Notes under the pieces: generated by a model
Databases searched by the model: none
What the model was told of the DNA's origin: nothing
What the model saw: the letters and a program-made list of their open reading frames with translations, nothing else
Program-made: the position numbers and the translations under genes
Shown: positions 27,850 through 36,590 of the stretch, in pieces
Position numbering within the stretch: the first letter of the stretch is position 1
Layout of the letters: every line of letters begins with the position of its first letter
Source: Achromobacter xylosoxidans
GTDB taxonomy: Bacteria; Pseudomonadota; Gammaproteobacteria; Burkholderiales; Burkholderiaceae_B
NCBI RefSeq assembly: GCF_014490035.1
Contig: NZ_CP061008.1
Span: forward strand, 3,596,001-3,660,000
DNA: 64,000 bases
Reading direction: 5' to 3'

Positions 27850-28644
27850 TCAAAGAAAGATGCCGCGCGTGATGCCGCCGTCCACCCCCAGCGATTCGCC
27901 GGTGATGGCGCCGGCCCGCGGCGACGCCAGGAACAGCACCGCGTCGGCGATCTCGGCCGGCTGCAGCACCCGGCGTATCGGCGTGGCCTTGGCATAGTTG
28001 GCCTCGACCTGGGCGGCCGTCAGCCCCTGCTTGGCGGCTTCCTTTTCATACAGTTCATGGATGTGGGGCGTCTCGACCACGCCCGGATGGATCACGTTGA
28101 CCGTGATGCCATGCGGACCCAGCTGGTCCGACAAGGTCTTGGTCAGGTGGCAGATCGCCACGTTGCGCATGCCCGAGAGCTGCTTGCTGCCACGCCCGGT
28201 CAGCCCGCCGATGTTGACGATGCGGCCAAAGCCGCCCTGGCGCATGTGCGGCGCGGCCGCCTTGGCGCAGCGCATGTAGCCCACCACCTTGATGTTGATG
28301 TCTTCCAGCAGGCCCTCGGGATCGGCCTCGTCGATCTCGCTGCGCACCAGCCCGCCGGGATGGGCCGCGCCGTTGACCAGGATGTCGATGCGGCCGAAGT
28401 GTTCGGCCACGCGCTGCATCATGGCGTTGACCTGGGCCGTGTCCGACACGTCGGCCGCCACGCCCAGCACTTCCACGCCCGTGGCGCGGGTGATATCGGC
28501 CGCCACCTCGTCCAGCTGCGCCTGGCGGCGCGCCACGATGGCCACGCGCACGCCCTCGGCCGCCAGCGCTTCGGTCACCGCCCGCCCGATGCCCAGGCTG
28601 CCGCCCGTGACCACCGCGACCTTCCCCTTGAGTTGCAAGTCCAT
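27850..28644 (-). CDS. SDR-family protein lacking the canonical catalytic residues
   Basis: A 264-residue Rossmann-fold short-chain dehydrogenase/reductase. The cofactor motif TGGSLGIG (13-20), the NGAA (91-94) and Asn118 are present, and the PG motif follows strand 6. The catalytic residues are not in place: the Ser position in NIGGLTG is Gly146/147, and the YxxxK motif reads Ser157-GMR-Asn161. Ordinary hydride transfer by the Ser-Tyr-Lys mechanism is therefore unlikely; it may be a lyase, an isomerase or a binding protein. It is the second gene of the operon, with an AAGGAG site. Confidence 0.88.
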   Translation of the reverse strand: MDLQLKGKVAVVTGGSLGIGRAVTEALAAEGVRVAIVARRQAQLDEVAADITRATGVEVLGVAADVSDTAQVNAMMQRVAEHFGRIDILVNGAAHPGGLVRSEIDEADPEGLLEDINIKVVGYMRCAKAAAPHMRQGGFGRIVNIGGLTGRGSKQLSGMRNVAICHLTKTLSDQLGPHGITVNVIHPGVVETPHIHELYEKEAAKQGLTAAQVEANYAKATPIRRVLQPAEIADAVLFLASPRAGAITGESLGVDGGITRGIFL

Positions 28645-28673
28645 GTTTTGATGCTCCTTATATATAGCGGCGC

Positions 28674-30218
28674 CTACAGCGCCATCTCGATCAGGACCGG
28701 TCCTGGCTGGCGCAGCGCGGATTCCAGCTGCGCGGCCAGTTCTTCCGACGTCGCGGCGCGGCTGGCCTGCACCCCATAGCTGGACGCCAACCCCACCCAG
28801 TCGATGCGCGGGCGGTCCAGCGCAGTCAGTTCGGCGGCGCGCTCGCCCAGCACGGCGTTGCCGCGGCGCAGCTCGTTGCGCAGGATGGCGTACTGGTGGT
28901 TGGCGGCGATCAGCACCGTGACCGGCAGGTTTTCATGCGCCAGCGACCACAGCGCCTGGATCGTGTATTGGGTGCTGCCGTCGGACAGCACGGCCACCAC
29001 GCGGCGTTCCGGACAGGCGATGGCGGCGCCCATGGCGACCGGCAAGCCCTGGCCGATGGCGCCGCCGGTATTGGTCAGCACGGTGTGCGGCGCGGCGCCG
29101 GCGGACGCGGCATACAGCGGATAACCGCAGGTGCCGCCCTCGACCGAGACGATGGCGTCGTTGGGCAAGGCCCGCGCCACCACGGCCGCGATGGATTGCG
29201 GCGTCAGGGCGCCCGGCGCCGGTTCGCGCAACGGTGCGGCGACGGGTTCGAAAGCCGGCGCGCCCGCCAATTCGGCCAGCGCCTCCAGGCGCGAGGCGGC
29301 GTCCTGGCCAGGCGCCGCCAGCTCCAGCAGGCGTTCCGCCGGCACCAGACGGCTGGGATGGCCGGCATAGCCGAAGTACGTCACGGGCGGCAGCGCCCCC
29401 ACCAGCACCACCAGGTCGGCGGCGTCGAGCGCGGCGCGAGCGGGTTCCGGGAAATACGGCAGGCGGTCGAAGTCCGGCAAGCCTCGGCCGCGCTCCGATC
29501 TGCCGGGAAAGGTCTCGGCGTATGCCTTGCCACCCAGGGCGGCGCACAGGCGCGCGGCCGCAATCTGCGCGCGGCGTCCCAGGCCGCTGGCCGGGCCGCC
29601 CCCACCCAGCAGGAACAGCGGCTTTTGCGCGCGGCTCAGGCGCTGCCATGCGGCGGCGGCGTCGAAGGTCTCAGGTTCGGCAGCGGGCTGGACAGCCGCC
29701 TCCGGGGAATCCGCCGCCACGCTTTCAGCCTGGAAGTCAGCGGGAAAGATCAGCGTCGCGCCCTGCCCGCCATCGGCCAGGCTGGCCTGCACGGCGGCGC
29801 GCGCGGCGCCCGCCGCGTCCTGCGCGGACGCGATCCGTTGCACCCAGCCGGACACGGGACGCGCCAGCGATTCGATGTCCGAGGTCAGGGGCGCGTCGCA
29901 TTCCAGGTGCCAACTGGCGTGGTCGCCGATGATGTTGACGATGGGAGTGCGGGCGCGGCGCGCGTTGTGCAGATTGGCGATGCCATTGGCGAAGCCCGGC
30001 CCCAGATGCAACAGGGTCGCGGCCGGCTTGCTGCTCAGCCGGCCGTAGCCGTCGGCCGCGCCAGTGCAGACGTTTTCCTGCAGGCCAACGACGCAGCGCA
30101 TGCCGCGCACCTCCTCCATCGCACGCACCAGGTCCAGCTCGGTGGTGCCGGGATTGGCGAAACAGACTTCCACGCCCTGCTTGCGCAGAGCCTCCAGCAA
30201 GGCACTAGCTCCGGTCAT
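28674..30218 (-). CDS. ThDP-dependent decarboxylase, benzoylformate-decarboxylase-like
   Basis: A 514-residue ThDP enzyme. Glu48 (LQENVCTG) activates the cofactor. His71 (LLHLGPG) matches the catalytic histidine of benzoylformate decarboxylase, and NPGTTEL matches its NPGSNEL loop with Thr for Ser. The cofactor motif is SDGSTQYTIQALWSLAHENLP, very like the decarboxylase's GDGS segment. Decarboxylation of an aryl 2-oxo acid, or a related lyase reaction, is predicted; acetolactate synthase is less likely. It is first in the operon, behind an AGGAGG ribosome site, and divergent from the IclR gene. Confidence 0.85.
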   Translation of the reverse strand: MTGASALLEALRKQGVEVCFANPGTTELDLVRAMEEVRGMRCVVGLQENVCTGAADGYGRLSSKPAATLLHLGPGFANGIANLHNARRARTPIVNIIGDHASWHLECDAPLTSDIESLARPVSGWVQRIASAQDAAGAARAAVQASLADGGQGATLIFPADFQAESVAADSPEAAVQPAAEPETFDAAAAWQRLSRAQKPLFLLGGGGPASGLGRRAQIAAARLCAALGGKAYAETFPGRSERGRGLPDFDRLPYFPEPARAALDAADLVVLVGALPPVTYFGYAGHPSRLVPAERLLELAAPGQDAASRLEALAELAGAPAFEPVAAPLREPAPGALTPQSIAAVVARALPNDAIVSVEGGTCGYPLYAASAGAAPHTVLTNTGGAIGQGLPVAMGAAIACPERRVVAVLSDGSTQYTIQALWSLAHENLPVTVLIAANHQYAILRNELRRGNAVLGERAAELTALDRPRIDWVGLASSYGVQASRAATSEELAAQLESALRQPGPVLIEMAL

Positions 30219-30243
30219 GATTACCGCCTCCTTTTTTTGCTAC

Positions 30244-30324
30244 TTTATCGTAATTTGATAAATGTGCAATTTTTTTTGGCGAATTGATGTCTGATAATTT
30301 ATTAGAATTATCTATTTGATAGAT
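30244..30324. promoter_or_regulatory. IclR-region operators: TTTATC-N7-GATAAA and ATCTAT-N3-ATAGAT
   Basis: The gap between the divergent ThDP-decarboxylase and IclR genes is AT-rich. It holds two perfect inverted repeats, at 30244-30262 and 30310-30324. Both share a (T)ATC...GAT(A) core and are candidate binding sites for the IclR protein controlling the catabolic operon. Confidence 0.5.
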
Positions 30325-30437
30325 CTGCAGGAAAGTCCTATACACACGCGTGCGCGCCGCGCGCGGTGGGGCGATTTGCCAATACGCGCCCCTTGGTGCA
30401 CCCTCGCAGCACGTCTGCCTTCCCACGCCTCACACAC

Positions 30438-31202
30438 ATGAACAGTCTTCGCCGCATGCTCGATGTCCTGGACCTCTTTCAGCCCGACCGGCCGGTCCTG
30501 GACGTAGACGCCATCTGCCAGTTGCAGGGCTACGCGCCCGCCACCGCCTACCGCTACGTGCGCGAGCTGTGCGCCTGCGGCTTGCTGGTGCGCCTGCCCG
30601 CCGGCTACGCGCTGGGCCCGCGCATCATTGCCCTGGACCTGCAGATGCGGGAGTACGACCCCATGCTGACGGTCAGCCGCGACCTGATCGAGGAACTGTC
30701 CGGCCAGACCGGGCTGGACGTGCTGCTCAGCGCGCGCTACGACGACAAGGTGATCAACGTGCACCAGCAGGCGGGCCGCAATACCCAGGCCCTCAACTTC
30801 GGCCGTGGCCGGCACATGCCGCTGCTGCGCAGCGCGACCGCCCGCGTGATCCTGGCCAATCTGGGGCCGCGCCAGCTGCGCCGCGTCTACGACGAGCACG
30901 CCGATGCGTCCGACATGCAGCGGCTGGGCCAGGACTGGAAGTCTTTCTCCCGAGCCATGCTGCAAGTGCGCAAGGCCGGCTATTGCATCTCGTCAGGCGA
31001 ACTGGATTCCGGCAAGACCGGGATCGCCGCGCCGATCTTCGATGAAGAGAACCATGTGCTGGGCAGCATCACGCTCATCGGCATGCAGGATGCCTTCGCG
31101 GCCTTCCGCGAGGACTACCTGGCCGGCCTGATCTGCCGCGCCGCCACCGAGATCACCCGGCGCATCGCGCAGGCGCCGACCAAGCTGCCGCAAGCGGCCT
31201 GA
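30438..31202 (+). CDS. IclR-family transcriptional regulator
   Basis: A 254-residue regulator. The N-terminal winged helix (about 1-65; DVDAICQLQGYAPATAYRYVREL) is followed by the IclR effector domain (about 80-250) with the GxTGLDV and ELDSGKTGIAAPIFDE segments. The start used is ATG 30438, the first that fits the family; no clear ribosome site is visible. Divergent from the nine-gene catabolic operon, which it most likely controls in response to an aromatic acid or intermediate. Confidence 0.9.
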   Translation: MNSLRRMLDVLDLFQPDRPVLDVDAICQLQGYAPATAYRYVRELCACGLLVRLPAGYALGPRIIALDLQMREYDPMLTVSRDLIEELSGQTGLDVLLSARYDDKVINVHQQAGRNTQALNFGRGRHMPLLRSATARVILANLGPRQLRRVYDEHADASDMQRLGQDWKSFSRAMLQVRKAGYCISSGELDSGKTGIAAPIFDEENHVLGSITLIGMQDAFAAFREDYLAGLICRAATEITRRIAQAPTKLPQAA

Positions 31203-31229
31203 TCCACGCCCCCAGTCCCAGGTTCACGC

Positions 31230-32060
31230 ATGACACCCGCCATCCGTATCGGTCCCCTCGTCTTTCCCTCGGACCTGCTGGTCCTCATCGTTGCCGCCGC
31301 CGTCGGGCTGCTGGCCGCCAGGATATTCACCCGCAAGCAACAGCCCCGGCCCGATACGGGCGCGGTGCTCTGGCGGGCGTTGATCATCGGCCTGGTGGTC
31401 GCCCGGCTGGGCTTCGTTTGGCAGTACCAGGCGCACTTCATCGAGAATCCGCTCCGGATCCTGGACCTGCGCGATGGCGGCTGGGCCGGAATGGCCGGGC
31501 TGGGAGCGGCATGGCTCTACGCGCTGTACGCGGCCTTGCGCCGCCGGGCGCCGCGGCCCGCGCTGCTGGGCGCGCTGGCGTTGGCCAGCGCGATCTGGAT
31601 AGGCGGCGGCCGCTGGCTGGCGCCCGCGCCGCAGGCTCAGCCCGAACTGGCCGCGCTGGCCTTGCGCCAGCTGGACGGCGCACCCGCGGCGCTGGCGGCC
31701 TACCAGGGCAAGCCCACCGTCATCAATCTGTGGGCGAGCTGGTGCCCGCCCTGCCGCCGCGAAATGCCCGCCTTCGCCGCGGCGCAAGCGGCGCATCCCA
31801 ATGTGAATTTTGTCTTCCTGAACCAGGCCGAAGCGCCGCCGGACGTCACGGCGTTCCTGGCGCAACACGCGCCGTCGCTGCGCAACGTGCTGCTCGACCC
31901 CGCAGGCGCGGCCTCGCGCCAGATGAGCAACCGCGGCCTGCCCGCCACGCTGTTCCTGGATGCCCGGGGACGGCTGGTCGACCTGCGCGTCGGCGAGCTG
32001 TCGGCGGCCTCGCTGGCCCAGCGCCTGGAGGCGATCCAGGCGCCGGCCAGCGGCGATTGA
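31230..32060 (+). CDS. Membrane-anchored TlpA-type thiol-disulfide oxidoreductase
   Basis: A 276-residue protein with an N-terminal membrane part of about four helices (residues 10-130) that resembles a prolipoprotein diacylglyceryl transferase core, fused to a periplasmic thioredoxin domain. The redox motif is WCPPC (Cys172, Cys175) within INLWASWCPPCRREMPAF, and the cis-proline is in the RGLPATLF segment. It probably reduces disulfides in periplasmic or cytochrome proteins. It begins 27 bp after the IclR gene but shows no functional link to it, and converges on the DUF35 gene 12 bp downstream. Confidence 0.88.
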   Translation: MTPAIRIGPLVFPSDLLVLIVAAAVGLLAARIFTRKQQPRPDTGAVLWRALIIGLVVARLGFVWQYQAHFIENPLRILDLRDGGWAGMAGLGAAWLYALYAALRRRAPRPALLGALALASAIWIGGGRWLAPAPQAQPELAALALRQLDGAPAALAAYQGKPTVINLWASWCPPCRREMPAFAAAQAAHPNVNFVFLNQAEAPPDVTAFLAQHAPSLRNVLLDPAGAASRQMSNRGLPATLFLDARGRLVDLRVGELSAASLAQRLEAIQAPASGD

Positions 32061-32072
32061 CCCGAGAGCGCT

Positions 32073-32396
32073 TCAGGACCGCGGCTCGGCCGCAAGGCGG
32101 GCCCAAGGCAAGGGCCGCCCGTCCGTATCGCGTTCGAATAGCGACAGGAGCTGGCCTGCATGGGTGGGCGGTTCTTCCAACCGGACGACCAGGACCGGTC
32201 CCGCGGGCAGCGCCCGGACCGTGGCAATGACTGCGGCGGGCGCACCGTCCCGCGACGGCAACTCGGTCCAGGCCAGCAACTCCGCCTGCTCCACCGCCGC
32301 CGCGCGCGCCTGTCCGTGGCCGCAAGCCGGGCACCACAGCCGCACGGGATAGACCAGATGGCCGCAGCTGCTGCATAGGCTGACGTTGACGCTCAT
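32073..32396 (-). CDS. DUF35-type OB-fold/zinc-ribbon acyl-CoA-associated protein
   Basis: A 107-residue protein with an N-terminal rubredoxin-like zinc ribbon (CSSCG and CPACG) and a C-terminal OB-fold. DUF35 proteins bind acyl-CoA and partner with thiolase-like proteins, as in the Ltp2-ChsH2 retro-aldolase of steroid side-chain breakdown and in HMG-CoA synthase complexes. Its start overlaps the thiolase-like stop by 4 bp, strong support for a complex between the two products. Confidence 0.88.
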   Translation of the reverse strand: MSVNVSLCSSCGHLVYPVRLWCPACGHGQARAAAVEQAELLAWTELPSRDGAPAAVIATVRALPAGPVLVVRLEEPPTHAGQLLSLFERDTDGRPLPWARLAAEPRS

Positions 32397-33541
32397 GCTT
32401 CCTCCCGCGCCAGCACCGCGGCGTTGGCGCACATGCCATAGCGCAGCTGCACCATGCCGTAGCCGGTAGCCACGCCGTGGCGCGCGCCGCGCACCTGCCG
32501 TTCCCCTGCCTGCCCCAGCAATTGGCGCGCCACTTCGACCAGGCCATGCATGCCGCCGGCGGTGCCCGCCTGCCCGGCGGACAGTTGGCCGCCCGCGGTG
32601 TTGACGGGCAAGTCACGCGAGGCCAGGCGGCGCGCGATGAAGCCAGGCAAGTCATCCACGCTGGCGACGCCCAGATCGCACAGTTGCGCCAGCGCCATGG
32701 CGGGATAGTCGTCATACACGCTGAGCACATCCATGTCTTGCGGCCCCAGGCCCGCGCGCTGCCAGAGCGCCGACGCAAACGCCGCGATGCCGGTCTGCAG
32801 CCCGTCCCCTTCCTGCTGGTCGCCGTTATAGCGGGCATCGCTGGCCAGCAGCCGCACGCTGATTCCCGTCGGACGCGCGCTCAGTACCAACGCGCAAGCG
32901 CCGCTGACCACCGGCACGCAATCCAGGCGTCCCAGCGGCGGCGCGACCATGGGCGCGGCCAGGTACTGCGCCAGGCTCATGGGCTCGCGATACGCCGCGT
33001 TGGGATTGCCGGCCGCCCATTGCCGCTGCGCGACACACAGCGCGCCATAGTCTTCCCGGGCAAGGCCGGTATGCGCCATCTGCCGCTGCGTGAGCATGGC
33101 GAACAAGGGGTTCGGCCCCTCGCAGCCCAGGGGGCTGAGATAGTCCTGCGCGCTGCGGTTGTAGCCCCGCACCAGCCCCGCGAAATCGGCGCCCGTGAAA
33201 TGGTCTCCCGCGACCAGCACGATGGTCTCGGCCTGCCCTGCTTGCAACGCCAGCCAGGCCTGGCGCAAAAGATTGATGGCGCTGGCGCCGCCCATCTCGT
33301 CCTGCATGCACCAGTTCAGCCGCAGTCCCAGACGCCACGCCAGATCGATCGCGCGGTCGGGGCGCAACGTGAATGAAGCCACGCCCAGTCCGTCCACATC
33401 GCCGGGCTCCAACCCTGCGCCGCGCAGCGCCTGCGCGATCGCCTCGGCCATCAGGCCGGCCGTGCTGGTCCCCGGGCCGGGATGGCGCAACGAAGGCGTT
33501 TCGCCCACGCCAACGATGCCCGGGCCGCGCGCCGCGCTCAT
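32393..33541 (-). CDS. Thiolase-like (SCP2/Ltp2-type) protein
   Basis: A 382-residue thiolase-fold protein of the lipid-transfer/SCP2 group. The nucleophilic cysteine of true thiolases is absent: the aligned stretch is EMGGASAI. The usual GH near the C-terminus reads SAGQAG. A YDDYPAMAL segment and NTAGGQLSAG match the Ltp2-like aldolase group, which cleaves C-C bonds of beta-hydroxyacyl-CoA. It overlaps both neighbours by 4 bp (MFS upstream, DUF35 downstream). With the acyl-CoA ligase this suggests side-chain shortening of an aryl or alicyclic acid as its CoA ester. Function inferred. Confidence 0.82.
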   Translation of the reverse strand: MSAARGPGIVGVGETPSLRHPGPGTSTAGLMAEAIAQALRGAGLEPGDVDGLGVASFTLRPDRAIDLAWRLGLRLNWCMQDEMGGASAINLLRQAWLALQAGQAETIVLVAGDHFTGADFAGLVRGYNRSAQDYLSPLGCEGPNPLFAMLTQRQMAHTGLAREDYGALCVAQRQWAAGNPNAAYREPMSLAQYLAAPMVAPPLGRLDCVPVVSGACALVLSARPTGISVRLLASDARYNGDQQEGDGLQTGIAAFASALWQRAGLGPQDMDVLSVYDDYPAMALAQLCDLGVASVDDLPGFIARRLASRDLPVNTAGGQLSAGQAGTAGGMHGLVEVARQLLGQAGERQVRGARHGVATGYGMVQLRYGMCANAAVLAREEA

Positions 33542-34851
33542 GCCGATTCCTGTCGCGGCGGTTCGCGCGTCAGCAGCAAGGTCAACACCGTGACCGCGGC
33601 CATGCCCACCAGGAACCACGCCACCGGGGTCGCCGATTCATACTTGCGCAGCAGCGCCATGGCGATCAGCGGCGACAGACCGCCGGCGAAAACAGAAGCC
33701 AGTTCATGCCCCAGCGCCAGTCCGGTGTAGCGGACCTCCGCGGGAAACAGTTCGGCGAAATACGCCGGCTGGGTGCCGATCATCGCGGCGTGGCAGACCG
33801 TGTTGCCCAGGAAAAAGGCCAGGAATATCCATACCGGCTCCTTGGTCTGCACCAGCCAGAAAAACGGAAATGCCACCAGCACCAGTCCGGCCGAACCGAT
33901 CAGGTACACCGTGCGCCGCCCGATGCGGTCGGACAGATGGCCGAACCAGACCAGCGTGCCCAGCTCGATGAACATCGACACCAGCACGCCGCCCAGCATG
34001 ACGTCGTTGGGAATGCCCAGGAACTTGCCATAGGCCAGCGCGAACGCCAGGAAGATGTACGACCCGCCGTTCTCGGCCACGCGCAGGCCCATCGCGGTAA
34101 ACACCTGGCGCGGGTAACGGCGGAACACTTCGACTGCCGGCATGCCGCGCTTGGCGGTCTTGGCGGCTTGCACGAACTCATCGCTTTCCGGGATGTGCTT
34201 GCGGATGTACAAGCCCACGCCGAAGATCAGCACGCTCAAGAGGAACGGCAGGCGCCAGCCCCAGCTCATGAAGGCTTCCTGCGGCAGCTGCTGCGCCAGC
34301 ATGAAGACGCCCGACGACAATACGAAGCCGCCCGCCACGCCCAACTGGCTGAAGGAAGAGAAGTAGCCGCGGCGCTTGCCTCCGACCGCCTCGCTGATCA
34401 GCAGCACGCCGCCGCCCCATTCCCCGCCCGCGGCCGCGCCTTGCAGGATGCGCAGCACCACCATGGCCACCGGCGCCCAGAAGCCGACCTGGTCATAGGT
34501 GGGCAACAGCCCGATCAGGAAGGTCGCGGCGCCCATCAGGCCCAGGGTCCATTCCAGCGCCAGCTTGCGGCCGTAGCGGTCGCCGATATGACCGAAGATC
34601 ACGCCGCCCAGCGGCCGCGCCAGGAAGCCGACCGCAAAGCCGGCAAACGCCCCCATGGTGCCCAGCAGCGGGTCGGTGCCCTTGGGAAAGAACAGTTCGC
34701 CAAACACCAGCGCCGCCGCCGTGCCGTAGATGAAGAAGTCATACCATTCCATCGCGTTGCCCGCGACGGACGCCATCACCACGCGCCGCGTGCGCTTTCT
34801 GCGCGCATCGTCGCCAGCGGCCGCGGCCGCCCCCTTGTATGCCATCGTCAT
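33538..34851 (-). CDS. MFS transporter, metabolite:H+ symporter family
   Basis: A 437-residue transporter with about twelve membrane helices. The MHS-family signature is in the N-terminal MEWYDFFIYG, and the two half-conserved loops are GHIGDRYGRK and GHLSDRIGRR. The family imports carboxylic acids such as shikimate, proline, citrate or aromatic acids with protons. Between an acyl-CoA ligase and the thiolase/DUF35 pair, it probably brings in the acid that is then activated to its CoA thioester. An alternative start lies two codons in. Confidence 0.88.
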   Translation of the reverse strand: MTMAYKGAAAAAGDDARRKRTRRVVMASVAGNAMEWYDFFIYGTAAALVFGELFFPKGTDPLLGTMGAFAGFAVGFLARPLGGVIFGHIGDRYGRKLALEWTLGLMGAATFLIGLLPTYDQVGFWAPVAMVVLRILQGAAAGGEWGGGVLLISEAVGGKRRGYFSSFSQLGVAGGFVLSSGVFMLAQQLPQEAFMSWGWRLPFLLSVLIFGVGLYIRKHIPESDEFVQAAKTAKRGMPAVEVFRRYPRQVFTAMGLRVAENGGSYIFLAFALAYGKFLGIPNDVMLGGVLVSMFIELGTLVWFGHLSDRIGRRTVYLIGSAGLVLVAFPFFWLVQTKEPVWIFLAFFLGNTVCHAAMIGTQPAYFAELFPAEVRYTGLALGHELASVFAGGLSPLIAMALLRKYESATPVAWFLVGMAAVTVLTLLLTREPPRQESA

Positions 34852-34887
34852 TGCCGCCCCTAGTCTGTTTGAATGGATTGATGACGC

Positions 34888-36453
34888 TCAGCGCGCCACG
34901 CGATAACCGACGGCGTCGCGGTCCCAGGCGTCGCCGGTAATGCCCTCATCCCGCAAGCGGAACTTGCGGATCTTGCCGTTCTCGGTGCGCGGCAAATCCT
35001 CCAGCACGCGCAGATAGCGCGGCACGGCGAAATACGGCATGCGAGGCTGGCAGAAGTCCAGCAGCGCCTCGGGCGCGATGGCCTGCCCGGTCTTGTAGAC
35101 CAGCGCCGCCATGACCTCGTCTTCCGCCAGATCGGAACGCACCGCATAGACCGCCGCGGCAGCCACCGCCGGATGCGCCAGCAGCACCTGCTCCACCTCG
35201 TACGAGGAAATGTTCTCGCCGCGCCGGCGGATGGCATCCTTCGTGCGGTCCAGGAAGCGGAAATAGCCGTCCGCATCGCGCACCACCCGGTCGCCCGTGT
35301 GGAACCAGAGGTTGCGCCAGGCTTCCACCGTCTTGTCATCCATGCCGAAATAGCCTGTGGCGATGGCGTATGGCACATGTGCGCGCAGCAGCAATTCGCC
35401 CGGCGTGCCGTCGGGCACCGCCGCGTCGTGCTCGTCGGCCGCCATCGCGTCGAACTCAGGCGCGGCCCGTCCCATCGTGCCGGGGCGTTGCTCGGCCAGC
35501 GTGCCGCCCAGCGCGAAATTGGTTTCGGTGGAGCCGTAGCCCTCCAGCAGCGCAATGCCGGTACGTTCGGCGAACGCCGCATGGAAGCGTTCGGGCACCC
35601 CGGGCGCCAGCGCGATCCGCGCGCGCTGGCGCCGTTCGGCTGCGGCAGGCGGCTGCGCCAACAGCATGGGCACCATGGCGCCCAGCAGATAGGTCACCGT
35701 GGCGCCCGCGGCCTCGAGCCGGTCGAAATAGCGGCTGGCCGAGAAACGCTCGTCGCAGACGATGGTCGCGCCCGTGACCAGGGCCTGGAAGCAGGCGTTC
35801 AGGGCATTGGTGTGAAAGAGCGGCAGGCTCGTGTAGAGCACGTCGCTCTCGACGATTTCCAGGTTGCGCGCGGCGATGCTGCCCCACCAATAGAACTGCG
35901 CATGAGGACAGCAAACGCCCTTGGACAGGCCTGACGTGCCCGAGGTGTACAGGATGGCCAGCGTATCTCCCGGCCCAAGGTCGGCCGCCGGCGGGAGCGG
36001 CGTGTCCGGCGCGGGAGGAGGCGGACACGCGTGCACCGGCAGCGCGTCGGCATTGCCGTCCAGCAGCCAGATGCGGTTCAAGGCCAGGGGCTGCATGTCC
36101 AGTGCGGCCAGCGCCGGACAGGACGCGGCGTCGGCCACCAGCAAGCGGCAACCGCTGTTGGCCAGGATGTGCTGCAGCTGCATGCCGCGCGACGCGGTGT
36201 TGATAGGCACCACCACCGCCCCCAGCCAGCCGCAGCCCAGCACGATGGACAGGAACTCATGCCGGTTGCCGGCCATCAGCCCGACCCGGTCGCCCCGGGC
36301 GATCCCGGCTTGGGCCAGGCGCGCGGCCCAGGCCGCCGCATGCCCGGGAGCATCGCCGTAACGCAGCGCGCCGCCCGGCGCCTGTACCCATGTGCGCTCG
36401 CCCCATCGGGCGCCCTGCTCCAGCAACAACGACGCCAGTGTCAACGCATGCAT
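34888..36453 (-). CDS. AMP-dependent acyl/aryl-CoA ligase
   Basis: A 521-residue ANL-superfamily enzyme that activates a carboxylic acid with ATP and CoA. The phosphate loop is ILYTSGTSGLSKG (about 170-182), the adenine motif is EGYGSTETN, and the hinge motif with Asp is HTGDRVVRDADGYF; the catalytic C-terminal lysine is expected in the TENGKIRKF segment. A GGGGAAG site precedes the ATG. It leads a four-gene operon with the MFS, thiolase-like and DUF35 genes, and is divergent from a LysR gene. Confidence 0.9.
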   Translation of the reverse strand: MHALTLASLLLEQGARWGERTWVQAPGGALRYGDAPGHAAAWAARLAQAGIARGDRVGLMAGNRHEFLSIVLGCGWLGAVVVPINTASRGMQLQHILANSGCRLLVADAASCPALAALDMQPLALNRIWLLDGNADALPVHACPPPPAPDTPLPPAADLGPGDTLAILYTSGTSGLSKGVCCPHAQFYWWGSIAARNLEIVESDVLYTSLPLFHTNALNACFQALVTGATIVCDERFSASRYFDRLEAAGATVTYLLGAMVPMLLAQPPAAAERRQRARIALAPGVPERFHAAFAERTGIALLEGYGSTETNFALGGTLAEQRPGTMGRAAPEFDAMAADEHDAAVPDGTPGELLLRAHVPYAIATGYFGMDDKTVEAWRNLWFHTGDRVVRDADGYFRFLDRTKDAIRRRGENISSYEVEQVLLAHPAVAAAAVYAVRSDLAEDEVMAALVYKTGQAIAPEALLDFCQPRMPYFAVPRYLRVLEDLPRTENGKIRKFRLRDEGITGDAWDRDAVGYRVAR

Positions 36454-36553
36454 GGCGGTGCTTCCCCTTTGTTGCGGCCCTCGGCAAGCGTTGCCCCAGC
36501 CTTATGAAATTAGTCTAGGAATCAACTATTTATATGTCAAATTTATGGATATT

Positions 36554-36568
36554 ATTTATCTTATAAAT
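36554..36568. promoter_or_regulatory. Candidate LysR operator ATTTAT-CTT-ATAAAT
   Basis: A perfect 15-bp inverted repeat (T-N11-A form) lies in the AT-rich 137-bp gap between the divergent acyl-CoA ligase and LysR genes, 23 bp before the LysR start. Confidence 0.45.
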
Positions 36569-36590
36569 CAAGCTGATATGAGAGGCATGT

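Noticed and set aside
26521..28779. A 752-codon plus-strand frame opposite the VOC, propeller and SDR genes
   Set aside because: The minus strand has seven Asp boxes and a Rossmann motif in frame; the plus-strand translation has none.
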